Positions 1-8,536 of a stretch of 64,000 nt of DNA are shown here, one piece after another (positions within the stretch are counted from its first letter, which is position 1; each line of letters opens with the position of its first letter). The notes under the pieces are model-generated. The model did not search any database. It saw only the letters and a list, made by a program, of their open reading frames with translations, and had not been told where the DNA came from. This DNA is from Pseudoflavonifractor sp964504285 (GTDB taxonomy: Bacteria; Bacillota; Clostridia; Oscillospirales; Oscillospiraceae), in the NCBI GenBank assembly GCA_964504285.1, contig CAZDDZ010000001.1:62001-126000 (forward strand), given 5' to 3'. A program made the translations under genes and the position numbers.

Positions 1-1287
1 GACATGCTCCGCCAGGTGGAGGAGGACGCGGTGCGCCAGCTGGAGCTGAAAAACGGCGCGCCTTCGCTCACCAAGAAAATCGTGGACGGCAAGTTCCATA
101 CCGACCAGGGAGTGATTGCCGGCTGCTCGGGCGGTACCTACCAAAACCTTGTCCGTGCTGCCGAGATTTTGAAGGGCCAGCCCATCGGCTCCGACGCCTT
201 CTGGCTCTCCTGCTACCCCGGCTCCATGCCCGTCAATCTGGAGCTGACCAAGCAGGGACACATTGCCTCCCTGATGGCGGCGGGAGCAACCATTCGCTCC
301 TGCTTCTGCGGCCCCTGCTTCGGCGCGGGCGATGTACCCTCCAATGGTGCCTTTTCCATTCGTCACTCCACCCGCAACTTCCCCAACCGGGAGGGGTCCA
401 AGCCCATGGACGGGCAGGTGAGCTATGTGGCACTGATGGATGCCCGGAGCATTGCGGCCACCGCCCTCAACGGCGGCGTGCTTACCGCAGCCACCGAGCT
501 TGAGGGCGTGCCGGCGGACAAGCCCCGGGAGACCTACCACTACGATGACTCTGCCTATAAGGCTCGGGTCTATTTTGGTGTGGGCAAGCCCCAGCCCGAA
601 ACCGAGCTGGTCTTTGGCCCCAACATTGCCGACTGGCCGGAGCAGGTTTCTATGCCTGAGGACTTACTTCTCACAAACTGCGCTGCCATCTATGATGAGG
701 TGACCACCACCGACGAGCTTATTCCATCGGGAGAGACCTCCTCCTACCGCTCCAATCCCTTGCGGTTAGCGGAATTTACCTTGTCTCGAAAGGACCCGCA
801 GTACGTTCCGCGCGCCAAAGAACTATTGGCATTGGAGCGCGCGCGGCGGGAGAACCCGGAAGCGCCCGAGGTGAAGGATGCCCTTTTGGGTCACGATGGG
901 CGCAAGACCGGACTGGGCAGCTTTATTATGGCTCTTAAACCCGGCGACGGCTCCGCCCGTGAGCAGGCAGCTTCCTGCCAGCGGGTACTGGGCGGCTGTG
1001 CCAATCTGGCCGGGGAGTACGCCACCAAGCGGTATCGCTCCAACGTGGTTAACTGGGGAATGCTGCCCTTTATTGCCGATGATGTGAAGGACTGGAATCT
1101 TAAGCCCGGTGACCGGCTTTATATCCCGGGTATTAAAAAGGTGCTGGAGGGTATGGACGAGACTGTGAAGGCCACCCTTCTTCAAAATGGCACTGAGCGC
1201 GCTGTTACCCTTCGCTTGCCCGGCATGACCCGCGAAGAGCGGGACATTGTACTGGCAGGATGCCTGATTAATTTCTACGCGCGGTAA
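1..1287 (+). CDS. Aconitase-family hydratase, C-terminal part (5' end cut by window edge)
   Basis: The reading frame is open from base 1, so the gene starts upstream and about 428 residues are visible. The aconitase fold is recognised from GCSGGTYQNL, the cysteine motif SCFCGPCFGAGD (likely iron-sulfur ligands, near residue 100 of the visible part) and the swivel-domain segment STRNFPNREG. The end, ERDIVLAGCLINFYAR, resembles the YbhJ-like aconitase-superfamily hydratases rather than true AcnA/AcnB, which usually have a longer active-site set. The protein would be a cytosolic Fe-S hydro-lyase; the substrate cannot be told from the sequence. A hairpin follows the stop and separates the gene from the zinc transporter. 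The family is fairly sure; the substrate is unknown. Confidence 0.85.
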   Translation, partial: DMLRQVEEDAVRQLELKNGAPSLTKKIVDGKFHTDQGVIAGCSGGTYQNLVRAAEILKGQPIGSDAFWLSCYPGSMPVNLELTKQGHIASLMAAGATIRSCFCGPCFGAGDVPSNGAFSIRHSTRNFPNREGSKPMDGQVSYVALMDARSIAATALNGGVLTAATELEGVPADKPRETYHYDDSAYKARVYFGVGKPQPETELVFGPNIADWPEQVSMPEDLLLTNCAAIYDEVTTTDELIPSGETSSYRSNPLRLAEFTLSRKDPQYVPRAKELLALERARRENPEAPEVKDALLGHDGRKTGLGSFIMALKPGDGSAREQAASCQRVLGGCANLAGEYATKRYRSNVVNWGMLPFIADDVKDWNLKPGDRLYIPGIKKVLEGMDETVKATLLQNGTERAVTLRLPGMTREERDIVLAGCLINFYAR

Positions 1288-1361
1288 GTAGGGCGTGGGG
1301 GGCGCAGCCGCGCGCTGTCCCCCCGCGGCTGTGCCACTGTGTAGGCATTAGTGTTTTTAGC

Positions 1362-1387
1362 CCCCCAGTCCGGGTACGGACTGGGGG
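1362..1387 (+). terminator. Hairpin downstream of the hydratase gene
   Basis: A perfect 11-bp stem (CCCCCAGTCCG at 1362-1372 and its complement at 1377-1387) has a GGTA loop. The T-run behind it is short (agtttc), so it may be a weak intrinsic terminator. It ends the hydratase transcript before the znuA promoter. Confidence 0.6.
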
Positions 1388-1408
1388 AGTTTCAAATGGG
1401 TGGGGAAA

Positions 1409-1417
1409 TGGTATAAT
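1409..1417 (+). promoter_or_regulatory. Candidate extended -10 promoter for znuACB
   Basis: TGGTATAAT gives a consensus TATAAT (1412-1417) with a TGn extension. The -35 region (GTTTCA at 1389-1394, 17-bp spacing) is poor, which is typical of extended -10 promoters. Transcription would start near 1424 and leave a leader of about 140 nt before znuA. No Zur-like palindrome was recognised around it. Confidence 0.5.
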
Positions 1418-1565
1418 AGCCGTAAAGCAGCTATGATACGCGCATGTGGGCACGCAGTGACCGTGCTCTGAGATTTCAGCCACGGCGCGGGACGCGCCGG
1501 TGGCGTATGATACCGCAGCCGCAGGTCACGGTGTCATAGTTGCAGTTGCAAATTGAGGTGTTTCT
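1418..1565 (+). other. Structured leader upstream of znuA
   Basis: There is no gene here. A strong GC hairpin lies at 1479-1504 (GCCAC/GTGGC outer arms, GGCGCG/CGCGCC inner arms). It is flanked by direct repeats TATGATAC at 1432-1439 and 1506-1513. The sequence CTATGATAC (1431-1439) can also pair with GTGTCATAG further down (one G-T wobble), which would close the whole leader. This may be a metal-responsive RNA or only a stable 5' end; no known riboswitch consensus was recognised. Confidence 0.35.
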
Positions 1566-2495
1566 ATGAAAAAATCATTTCTAGTGGGTTTGCTGTGCGC
1601 GTTGCTTCTGCTCTCCGGCTGTGCCGGGGGACAGACCGGGGATGACGGCAGGCTTCATATTGTTGCAACGACCTACCCGCTCTATCTTCTGACCACCGCC
1701 CTTACCGAGGGGGCGGAGGGGGTTGAGGTATCTCTTATGCTCAATCAGCCAACCGCATGTCTCCACGACTACACACTGACGGTCAGCGATATGAAGGCAC
1801 TGGAAAAGGCCAATGTGGTGGTGATGAACGGCGCCGGGCTGGAGGACTTTATGTCTGACGCGCTGACGCAAACCAAAGCTGTCGCCATCGACTGCTCGGT
1901 GGGCATCGACCTGCTCCCTGCCGAGGGGCATCATGCCCATAATCATGACCATGACGATGACGATGACCATGACCATGACCATGACCATGACCATGACCAT
2001 GACGGGGAATACGACCCCCACTATTGGCTTGACCCCAACCGGGCACTCCAAATGGCAGGGAACCTCGCCCGTGGTCTGGAGCCGTGGATCACCGTTGCGC
2101 CCCAGCGGCTGGCAGAGCTGGAGCAGAGCATGAACAGCCTGCCCGGCAATCTGCCTGACCTTTCCAATCGGGAGCTTATTACCTTCCACGACGGCTTCCG
2201 CTACCTTGCCGATTACTTGGATGTAACCATTCTTAAGGCCATCGAGGAGGAGGAGGGGAGCGAGGCCTCTGCTAAGGAAATTGTGGAGGTTACAAAGCTA
2301 ATTTACGATCATCACATCCCCGCTATCTTCACCGAGAAAAACGGCTCGGAGGCCACGGCCAGGGCGGTGGCACGGGAGACCGGAGTGGAAGTCTGTCAGC
2401 TTAGCATGATTATGAGTGGCACTGGCACCGGCGTACAGCCTTATCTTGACGCCATGAATGCCAATATCAGGACGATTTCGGAGGCATTGGGATGA
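1566..2495 (+). CDS. znuA: Zinc-type ABC transporter substrate-binding lipoprotein
   Basis: This is a TroA/ZnuA cluster A-I solute-binding protein of 309 residues. It has a lipoprotein signal with the lipobox LLLSGC (lipidated Cys19), so it sits on the outer face of the membrane. Residues of about 121-150 form a His/Asp-rich loop, the usual mark of zinc binders in this family, followed by DPHYWLDP, which supplies a metal-ligand histidine. A late ligand region (TFHDGFRYLADY) is also present. The stop codon overlaps the ATP-binding gene by 4 bp, so the three transporter genes form one translationally coupled unit. Zinc is the most likely metal because of the His loop; manganese binders normally lack it. 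Confidence 0.93.
   Translation: MKKSFLVGLLCALLLLSGCAGGQTGDDGRLHIVATTYPLYLLTTALTEGAEGVEVSLMLNQPTACLHDYTLTVSDMKALEKANVVVMNGAGLEDFMSDALTQTKAVAIDCSVGIDLLPAEGHHAHNHDHDDDDDHDHDHDHDHDHDGEYDPHYWLDPNRALQMAGNLARGLEPWITVAPQRLAELEQSMNSLPGNLPDLSNRELITFHDGFRYLADYLDVTILKAIEEEEGSEASAKEIVEVTKLIYDHHIPAIFTEKNGSEATARAVARETGVEVCQLSMIMSGTGTGVQPYLDAMNANIRTISEALG
1944..2003 (+). repeat. Hexanucleotide tandem repeat coding the His-Asp loop of ZnuA
   Basis: Ten consecutive 6-bp units lie here, eight CATGAC and two GATGAC, in frame as His-Asp or Asp-Asp. Changes in unit number would lengthen or shorten the metal-binding loop by two residues without a frameshift. Confidence 0.9.
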
Positions 2496-3259
2496 GCATA
2501 CGCAAGCACGAAAATTTACACGAATCCGGCTGTAAGGGAGCCTGCTGTCTCCGGGCCAAAGGGCTGGGCGTAGCGGTAGGGGAGCAGGTCATACTGCGGG
2601 ACGTGGACTTTCACCTCCACTGCGGGGAGATGACCGCGCTGATTGGCCCCAACGGCGCGGGCAAATCAACGCTGTTTAAGACGGTCTTGGGGCAAATGCC
2701 CCACACCGGTGTGCTGGAATTTCAGCAGGCGGGGGGAAAGAAAACACGGCCCCTCATCGGCTATGTACCCCAAAGCCCTGCCTTTGACCGGGGCGACCCG
2801 GTGAGCGTGTATGATTTCTTTGCCGCTGCCATTTCCGATTGGCCGGTGTTCCTCCCGCCGACCAAACGCCTGCGGGAAAAGGTGCGGGCCTGTCTGGCGC
2901 GAGTTCACGGCGCGGATTTGCTGGATAAGCGCATGGGAAACCTTTCGGGGGGCGAACTCCAGAGGGTGCTCTTGGCCCTGGCGCTGGAGCCGGTGCCCCA
3001 TATCCTTATCCTGGACGAGCCCCTCTCCGGCGTGGACATTGAGGGAGAGCGCCAGCTTTTGGATATGCTGGATGAGGTGCGGCGGCAGTTTGACCTGTCC
3101 ATCCTGTTCTCCACCCATGATTTTTCCACACTGGAGGGCTATGCCGACAAGGTGATACTGCTCCGGGAAACTGTGCTCAAGGCGGGGCGGCCTGCCGAGG
3201 TGCTGGACTCCGAGGCCTTCCGTGCTGTCTTTCACCTGGGGAAGGGAGGCAAAGTGTAA
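2492..3259 (+). CDS. znuC: Metal ABC transporter ATP-binding protein
   Basis: This is the cytosolic ATPase of the zinc-type importer, 255 residues. Walker A GPNGAGKST is at about residues 52-60, the ABC signature LSGGELQR near 151-158 and Walker B ILILDEP near 170, with the switch histidine in STHDF. The N-terminus carries a Cys cluster (C14, C18, C19 in GCKGACCL) and a further HLHCGE segment. From memory, similar Cys patterns occur in Firmicutes zinc ABC ATPases and might sense metal, but this is not shown. The start overlaps the znuA stop (ATGA), and the stop overlaps the permease start. Confidence 0.94.
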   Translation: MSIRKHENLHESGCKGACCLRAKGLGVAVGEQVILRDVDFHLHCGEMTALIGPNGAGKSTLFKTVLGQMPHTGVLEFQQAGGKKTRPLIGYVPQSPAFDRGDPVSVYDFFAAAISDWPVFLPPTKRLREKVRACLARVHGADLLDKRMGNLSGGELQRVLLALALEPVPHILILDEPLSGVDIEGERQLLDMLDEVRRQFDLSILFSTHDFSTLEGYADKVILLRETVLKAGRPAEVLDSEAFRAVFHLGKGGKV

Positions 3260-4107
3260 TGGAATTTTGGTATTTCCTTGTAGATTTGCTCCCCTTTGAG
3301 TGGGCACAGAGCGGCTCTATGTTTTTCATGAAAAACGCCCTTTTGGCGGTGCTGGTAATTTCACCCCTGTTCGGCATTCTCTCCACTATGGTGGTGCAGA
3401 GCCGCATGTCCTTTTTCTCCGATGCCTTGGGGCACTCGGCCTTTACCGGTATTGCCATCGGCGCTATTTGCGGTCTGGCAGAGCCCATGTGGATGGCAGT
3501 GGTATTTGCCCTGGTGTTCGCGCTGCTCTTTACCTGGGTGCGCCGCCGCTCCAACCTGGCCAGCGATACGGTCATCGGTGTCTTTTCCTCCACGGCGGTG
3601 GCGTTGGGAATTTTCCTTGCCACTCTGGGCGGCAAGAGCTTTACGAAGTTTAATAACCTGCTTATCGGCGATATTTTAAGCGTGGAGCCAGGTAAAATTT
3701 TGCTTCTGGCCGCTATTTTGCTGCTGGTGCTGGTCTTGTGGGTGTGTGCCTTTAATCAAATCATGCTCTCGGCTGTCCACCCTGCGCTGGCAGATAGTCG
3801 GGGGATACGGGTTTTCTGGCAGGAGGCGGTGCTCAACGCAGCCATTGCCGTGGTGGTCACGGTCTCCATGACTTGGGTGGGACTGCTGGTCATAAACTCC
3901 CTGCTGGTTCTGCCTGCCGCCGCCGCCCGGAATTTGACAGGGAATATGCGGCAGTACCATCTTGTTTCGGTGCTGGGTGCGATTATTGCCGGTGTGGCAG
4001 GGCTTATGACCTCGTACTATATCGGCGCGTCCACAGGCGCGGCCATTACCCTATATCTGGCGGCGTGGTTTGCAGTGACCTTTTTGCTGCGAAAAAAGAA
4101 ACTGTAA
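3259..4107 (+). CDS. znuB: Metal ABC transporter permease (ABC-3 family)
   Basis: This is the membrane permease of the zinc-type importer, 282 residues with about eight hydrophobic segments, the usual size for the ABC-3 family. SRMSFFSDALGHSAFTGIAIG near the N-terminus and LLVINSLLVLPAAAARNLTGN near residue 215 are family hallmarks; the latter contains the coupling region toward the ATPase. The start codon overlaps the znuC stop (TAATG), which completes a tightly coupled znuA-znuC-znuB operon. The next gene, a sensor kinase, begins 42 bp later on the same strand and may be cotranscribed. Confidence 0.94.
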   Translation: MEFWYFLVDLLPFEWAQSGSMFFMKNALLAVLVISPLFGILSTMVVQSRMSFFSDALGHSAFTGIAIGAICGLAEPMWMAVVFALVFALLFTWVRRRSNLASDTVIGVFSSTAVALGIFLATLGGKSFTKFNNLLIGDILSVEPGKILLLAAILLLVLVLWVCAFNQIMLSAVHPALADSRGIRVFWQEAVLNAAIAVVVTVSMTWVGLLVINSLLVLPAAAARNLTGNMRQYHLVSVLGAIIAGVAGLMTSYYIGASTGAAITLYLAAWFAVTFLLRKKKL

Positions 4108-4149
4108 CATAAATGCTGCGCGGGGCTGCTTTGAAAGGAGGGAAACTCT

Positions 4150-5631
4150 ATGGAAGAAACAGTACCAAGACCCGGGCGGGTGCCGCTATGGAGTTCTCTC
4201 CAGACCAAATTTGCCCTGACCTATATTGTAGTCATTGCAGCGGTGCTGATTCTTCTGAATACCTACCCTGTGTTCGTTTCCCGCGATTTGGTCATTTCCT
4301 CCAAGGAAGCGAATCTAAAGAACCAGGCGACCTTAATGGCATCCAACCTGGCCACGCTGGAAATTCTCTCCCCGGATAATATGGACAAGGTAGAGCGGGT
4401 CATCGGTGACCTGCCCGATGTGGGGCTGGGCCGGATTGTAGTCACCGACCCGGCCGGGCTGATTCTCTATGATAAGGGTGAGACCGGCGGTACTGTGGGG
4501 CGGTATGCTCTCTTTGGAGAGATTACCACGGCCTTGAAGGACGGCGGGTACGACGTATTCCGCTGTGAGTACCGTGAGGGCGCTTTCCGCAGCCGAGCCG
4601 CCTCTCCGGTGACCTACCGCAACGTGGTCATCGGCGCAGTCTATCTTTACGAGTACGATACCGAGCAGGGGGCTCTGCTGGTGGGTGTGCAGAATAATCT
4701 GCGCACCATCTCCATCGTCATTTGTGTGGTAGCACTTTTATTAAGTTTTGTTTTCTCTCGTGCCCTGACCAGACGCATGGGGGCACTGCTCCAGGCAATC
4801 CATATCGTCCGGGAAGGAGAGTATAGCCATCGGGTGGGCTTAGGCGGCCATGATGAGCTCAGCCTCCTCTCCGATGAGTTTGACCAGCTTACAGGCCGCC
4901 TTCAAACCACCGAGGAGGTGCGCCGCCGCTTTGTATCCGACGCGTCCCACGAGCTGAAAACGCCCCTGGCCTCCATTCGTCTGCTTACCGATTCTATTCT
5001 GCAGTCGGAGCACATGGACGCCGATACCTCCAAGGAGTTTGTCAGCGACATCGGCGAGGAGGCGGAGCGCCTGACCCGTATTACCGAAAAGCTCCTGACC
5101 CTTACCCGCATGGACACGGTGGAGCCCCCCGAAACCGAGCCGGTAGATGTAAAGCATGTGGTAGAGAAGGTAGTACATATGCTCACCCCACTGGCCCGGG
5201 CTGTGGACGTGTTTTTCCTCTGCTGTCTGGACGAGGGGTGTGTAATTCGCTGCACCAGGGATGATTTGTACCAAGTGGCCTTTAACCTCATGGAAAACGC
5301 CGTAAAGTACAATCTACCCGGCGGTAAGGTCGTGGTGGGGCTGCACAAGGTGGAGGTGTCCGGTCAGCCCCTTCGGGTTTCTCTGACCATTGAGGATACC
5401 GGTGTAGGCATCCCCGAGGAGGATTTGCCCAAAATTTTTGACCGCTTTTACCGGGTGGATAAGGCCCGCTCCCGGGCTGCGGGCGGCACGGGACTGGGGC
5501 TTTCCATTGTCCGGGACACCGCACAGCAGCATGGGGGCAGCGTGACCGTGCGTAGCCGTTCCCCCGAGCCGGGCACCTGCTTTGTAGTCACCTTCCCCTA
5601 CTGCGCGCAAGAGGGGGGTGGGGAGACATGA
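4150..5631 (+). CDS. Sensor histidine kinase (HAMP-HisKA-HATPase)
   Basis: This is a membrane sensor kinase of 493 residues. One membrane segment lies at about 20-38, an extracytoplasmic domain of about 145 residues follows, and a second segment lies at about 185-204, then HAMP. The HisKA box SDASHELKTP places the phosphorylated His at 267. The HATPase has N-box NLMENAVKYN (about 379), G1 DTGVGI, F-box RFYRVD and G2 GTGLGL, so it looks active. The ribosome site GGAGGG precedes the ATG. No response regulator gene adjoins it. Its stop overlaps the start of a GerMN lipoprotein gene, so the two products are probably made together. The domain plan resembles PhoR/MtrB-type kinases; the signal is unknown. 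Confidence 0.93.
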   Translation: MEETVPRPGRVPLWSSLQTKFALTYIVVIAAVLILLNTYPVFVSRDLVISSKEANLKNQATLMASNLATLEILSPDNMDKVERVIGDLPDVGLGRIVVTDPAGLILYDKGETGGTVGRYALFGEITTALKDGGYDVFRCEYREGAFRSRAASPVTYRNVVIGAVYLYEYDTEQGALLVGVQNNLRTISIVICVVALLLSFVFSRALTRRMGALLQAIHIVREGEYSHRVGLGGHDELSLLSDEFDQLTGRLQTTEEVRRRFVSDASHELKTPLASIRLLTDSILQSEHMDADTSKEFVSDIGEEAERLTRITEKLLTLTRMDTVEPPETEPVDVKHVVEKVVHMLTPLARAVDVFFLCCLDEGCVIRCTRDDLYQVAFNLMENAVKYNLPGGKVVVGLHKVEVSGQPLRVSLTIEDTGVGIPEEDLPKIFDRFYRVDKARSRAAGGTGLGLSIVRDTAQQHGGSVTVRSRSPEPGTCFVVTFPYCAQEGGGET

Positions 5632-6542
5632 ATAAGCGGATATTTGCCCTTTTCTGTGCGCTTGCACTCCTGCTGGCCGCTTGTGCACCGGCGGTAGAAC
5701 AGCCCCCGGCAGGGGCCTATCGGGTTTACTTTGCCGTCCCCGGTCAGGAGGGGGCTATCAGCACGGTGGACTTTGAATACCGTGTGCCTCCGGCGGGAAC
5801 AGACCCGGCAGTGGCTCTCATTAATATGCTCCTGGCCGGGCCGGAGAGCACCGCGCTGGCTTCGCCACTGCCTGCCGGAGTACGTCTGCGCTCGACGGAG
5901 CTGGGGGAGGACGGTCTTCTGCACCTGGATCTTTCCGAGCAGTATAACGGCCTGCCCGGTGTTTATCTCACGGTGGCTAACGCTTGCTTTGTGCTCACCC
6001 TCACCCAACTGGAGGGGGTAAAAAGCCTTTCTATTACAGTAGAGGGGAAACCCTTGCCCTATCAGGCAGTTCAGCCTCTGGCAGAGAGCGACCTGCTGTT
6101 GTCGGGCGCTGAGGAGGAGGCCGTCAGCCTAAACGCCATTCTTTACTTTGCCCGCAGCCAGGGGGATGCCCTGGCCGCCGAATATCGCACCGTTACCAAG
6201 ACTGAGGAGGCCAGCTTGCCTGCCGCCGTTCTCTCCGCATTGTTGGAGGGTCCCAGGTATGAGGGATTGACCCGAGTAATTCCGGAGGGAGTCAAGCTTT
6301 TGGGGGTCAAACTGGAAAACGGGGTGTGCCGGGTGGATCTGTCCCGGGAATTTACCGATAAGGTGCCCGATAAGGCCACCGAGGCCCGGCTGGCCCTTTA
6401 CTCTATGGTTAACACCCTCTGTGCGCTGGACGGCATGAATATCGAAAGTGTGCAGTTTACCGTGGAGGGGCAGCCCATTCCCCTTTATGGCGGTCTGCCC
6501 ACCATCTCGCCCCTGGAGCCTAACTTTAGTTTAGCAAGATAA
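5628..6542 (+). CDS. Lipoprotein with two GerMN domains
   Basis: This lipoprotein of 304 residues has lipobox LLAAC (Cys19) and two tandem GerMN domains at about residues 35-150 and 165-290. Each repeat has the pattern of a strand followed by PLPAGVRLRS or VIPEGVKLLG, then LHLDLSEQY or CRVDLSREF. GerMN domains occur in GerM and in actinobacterial LpqB, which partners the MtrB kinase. Here too the gene overlaps (ATGA) a sensor kinase, suggesting the lipoprotein works with that kinase at the membrane surface. A role in sporulation or germination is possible given GerM, but not shown. Its transcript is followed at once by a separate promoter for the next gene. Confidence 0.88.
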   Translation: MNKRIFALFCALALLLAACAPAVEQPPAGAYRVYFAVPGQEGAISTVDFEYRVPPAGTDPAVALINMLLAGPESTALASPLPAGVRLRSTELGEDGLLHLDLSEQYNGLPGVYLTVANACFVLTLTQLEGVKSLSITVEGKPLPYQAVQPLAESDLLLSGAEEEAVSLNAILYFARSQGDALAAEYRTVTKTEEASLPAAVLSALLEGPRYEGLTRVIPEGVKLLGVKLENGVCRVDLSREFTDKVPDKATEARLALYSMVNTLCALDGMNIESVQFTVEGQPIPLYGGLPTISPLEPNFSLAR

Positions 6543-6546
6543 AGTC

Positions 6547-6575
6547 TTGACAAATGCATAGCGATTGTGTAGGAT
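6547..6575 (+). promoter_or_regulatory. Sigma-A type promoter of the sulfhydrylase gene
   Basis: TTGACA (6547-6552), a 17-bp spacer and TAGGAT (6570-6575). The in-frame upstream ATG at 6554 falls inside the spacer, which supports the downstream ATG at 6611 as the true start. Confidence 0.75.
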
Positions 6576-6610
6576 ATAAGAAAATTTTTTACCTAAAGGA
6601 GAGCTTACCC

Positions 6611-7894
6611 ATGAGCCAGTACCAGCAGAGCACCGACTGCGTCCACGGGGGCTATACGCCCGCCAACGGCGAGCCCCGCAACATTCCCATCATCCAGTCC
6701 ACTACCTTCCGGTATGCTACGGGAGAGGCCATGGGCGCGCTCTTTGATTTAGAGGCCGCGGGGTATTTTTACACCCGCCTGCAAAACCCCACCAGCGACC
6801 ATGTGGCCGCCAAAATCTGCGCTTTGGAGGGCGGCGCGGCGGCGATGCTTACCGCCTCCGGCCAGGCAGCGAATTTCTACGCGGTCTTTAATATCGCCCA
6901 CTGCGGCGACCATGTGGTGGCCTCATCGGCCATCTATGGCGGCACCTATAACCTCTTTTCGGTTACGATGCGGAAGATGGGGCTGGACTTTACCTTCGTG
7001 GACCCCGACTGTACCCCCGAGGAGCTTGCGGCCGCCTTCCGGCCCAACACCAAGGCCGTCTTTGGCGAGACCATCGCAAACCCCGCCCTCACCGTGCTGG
7101 ATATTGAGAAGTTTGCCCACGCTGCCCATGCCCATGGCGTGCCTTTGATTTTGGACAATACCTTCCCAACACCGGTGAACTGCCGCCCCTTTGAGTTTGG
7201 GTGTGACATTGTTACCCACTCCACCACCAAGTATATGGACGGCCACGCCAACGCTGTGGGCGGCGCTATTGTGGACAGCGGCAGATTTGACTGGAACCGA
7301 TATGCCGACAAGTTTCCGGGGCTCACCACTCCTGATGAGAGCTATCACGGCGTTACGTATACCGAGCGCTTCGGCCTGGGCGGAGCCTTTATAACTAAGG
7401 CGACCGTCCAGCTCATGCGCGATCTGGGCTCCACCCCCGCGCCAATGAACTCCTATCTGCTCAATGTGGGACTGGAGACCCTGCCGCTGCGCATGGCAAA
7501 ACACTGCGCCAATGCCCTGGCGGTAGCCAGCCATCTGCAAAGCCACCCCAAGGTGGCATGGGTGAAATACCCCGGTCTTTCCGGCGATAAGTATTATGAG
7601 GTAGCCCAAAAGTATATGCCCAAGGGCACCTGCGGCGTGATTTCCTTCGGTGTGAAGGGGGGACGCGAGGGGGCGAGCAAATTTATGGCGGGGCTGGAGC
7701 TTGCCTCCATCGCCACCCATGTGGCCGATGCCAAGACCTGCGTGCTCCATCCCGCCAGCACCACCCACCGCCAGATGAACGACGCGGAGCTGTTGGCAGC
7801 AGGCGTGGCCGCCGACTTGGTGCGCCTTTCCGTTGGTATTGAGGACGAGTGTGACCTGCTTGCCGACATTGACCATGCGCTGGCCCGGGTTTAA
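6611..7894 (+). CDS. O-acetylhomoserine aminocarboxypropyltransferase / Cys-Met metabolism PLP enzyme
   Basis: This PLP-dependent gamma-family enzyme of 427 residues probably makes homocysteine or methionine from O-acetyl- or O-succinyl-homoserine and a sulfur source. The PLP lysine lies in THSTTKYMDGHANAVGG (Lys207). SAIYGGTYNLF and the long insert around KFPGLTTPDESYHGVTY are typical of the MetY branch rather than of MetB/MetC. The start at 6611 follows AAAGGAG at proper spacing. The promoter just upstream makes it an independent unit, though the uracil-DNA glycosylase gene 21 bp downstream may share its transcript. Exact substrate choice within the family is uncertain. Confidence 0.92.
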   Translation: MSQYQQSTDCVHGGYTPANGEPRNIPIIQSTTFRYATGEAMGALFDLEAAGYFYTRLQNPTSDHVAAKICALEGGAAAMLTASGQAANFYAVFNIAHCGDHVVASSAIYGGTYNLFSVTMRKMGLDFTFVDPDCTPEELAAAFRPNTKAVFGETIANPALTVLDIEKFAHAAHAHGVPLILDNTFPTPVNCRPFEFGCDIVTHSTTKYMDGHANAVGGAIVDSGRFDWNRYADKFPGLTTPDESYHGVTYTERFGLGGAFITKATVQLMRDLGSTPAPMNSYLLNVGLETLPLRMAKHCANALAVASHLQSHPKVAWVKYPGLSGDKYYEVAQKYMPKGTCGVISFGVKGGREGASKFMAGLELASIATHVADAKTCVLHPASTTHRQMNDAELLAAGVAADLVRLSVGIEDECDLLADIDHALARV

Positions 7895-7915
7895 AAGAAA
7901 AGAGGATACATAGAA

Positions 7916-8485
7916 ATGAAGAATTGGGACGAGCTGCGTACGGAGTGCCTGAGCTGCCAAAAATGCGGACTGGCCGAAACCCGCACCAATGTGGTATTTG
8001 GTGACGGCAATCCCGAGGCTGAGGTCATGCTCATCGGCGAGGGGCCCGGCGAGAATGAGGATTTGCAGGGCATTCCCTTTGTGGGCCGGGGCGGCAAGCT
8101 CCTGGACGATATGCTGGAAATCATCGACCTTGACCGCACCAAGTATTACATTGCCAACATGGTCAAGTGCCGCCCGCCCCAGAACCGCGACCCTCTGGAG
8201 GTGGAGCAGCAGGCGTGTATCGGACACCTGCGCAATCAGGTGGCGCTCATTAAGCCTAAGATTATTGTCTGCCTGGGCCGCGTGGCAGCTATGAAGCTGA
8301 TTCGCAGCGACTATAAGATTACCAAGGAGCATGGTCAGTGGGTGGAGAAGGCCGGTATCTGGATGACGGGCTTCTATCACCCGGCCGCCCTTCTCCGTGA
8401 CCCTCGCAAAAAGCCCGAGGCCTTTGCAGATTTAAAGTCTATTCAGGCCAAAATAAAAGAGGTCTGCGTAAGGACGTATTTATAG
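7916..8485 (+). CDS. Uracil-DNA glycosylase, family 4 (Fe-S)
   Basis: This DNA-repair glycosylase of 189 residues removes uracil arising from cytosine deamination. The N-terminal CLSCQKCGLAETRTNVVFGDG is the family 4 signature. Four cysteines (about 14, 17, 85 and 101) match the 4Fe-4S ligands; the last two lie in MVKCRPPQNRDP and QQACIGHL. The active-site motif GEGPGENEDLQGIPFVGRGG and the late FYHPAALLRDPRKK are complete. The length is normal for bacterial family 4 enzymes. It lies behind the sulfhydrylase gene with a 21-bp gap and is followed by a strong bidirectional terminator. Confidence 0.95.
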   Translation: MKNWDELRTECLSCQKCGLAETRTNVVFGDGNPEAEVMLIGEGPGENEDLQGIPFVGRGGKLLDDMLEIIDLDRTKYYIANMVKCRPPQNRDPLEVEQQACIGHLRNQVALIKPKIIVCLGRVAAMKLIRSDYKITKEHGQWVEKAGIWMTGFYHPAALLRDPRKKPEAFADLKSIQAKIKEVCVRTYL

Positions 8486-8536
8486 GAAGATTACGACCTG
8501 CGATGAGACGGAAATGACCTCCATCACCATAAAAAA

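Noticed and set aside
1321..1345. GCCACTG, a short motif found in cobalamin riboswitches
   Set aside because: The other conserved boxes are absent and the motif lies before the terminator of the upstream gene.
6554..6610. N-terminal extension of the sulfhydrylase gene
   Set aside because: The upstream ATG lies in the promoter spacer; the ATG at 6611 has a good ribosome site.
6923..8380. 485-codon antisense frame across the sulfhydrylase and glycosylase genes
   Set aside because: It runs over two certain genes and their gap, and has no recognisable domain.
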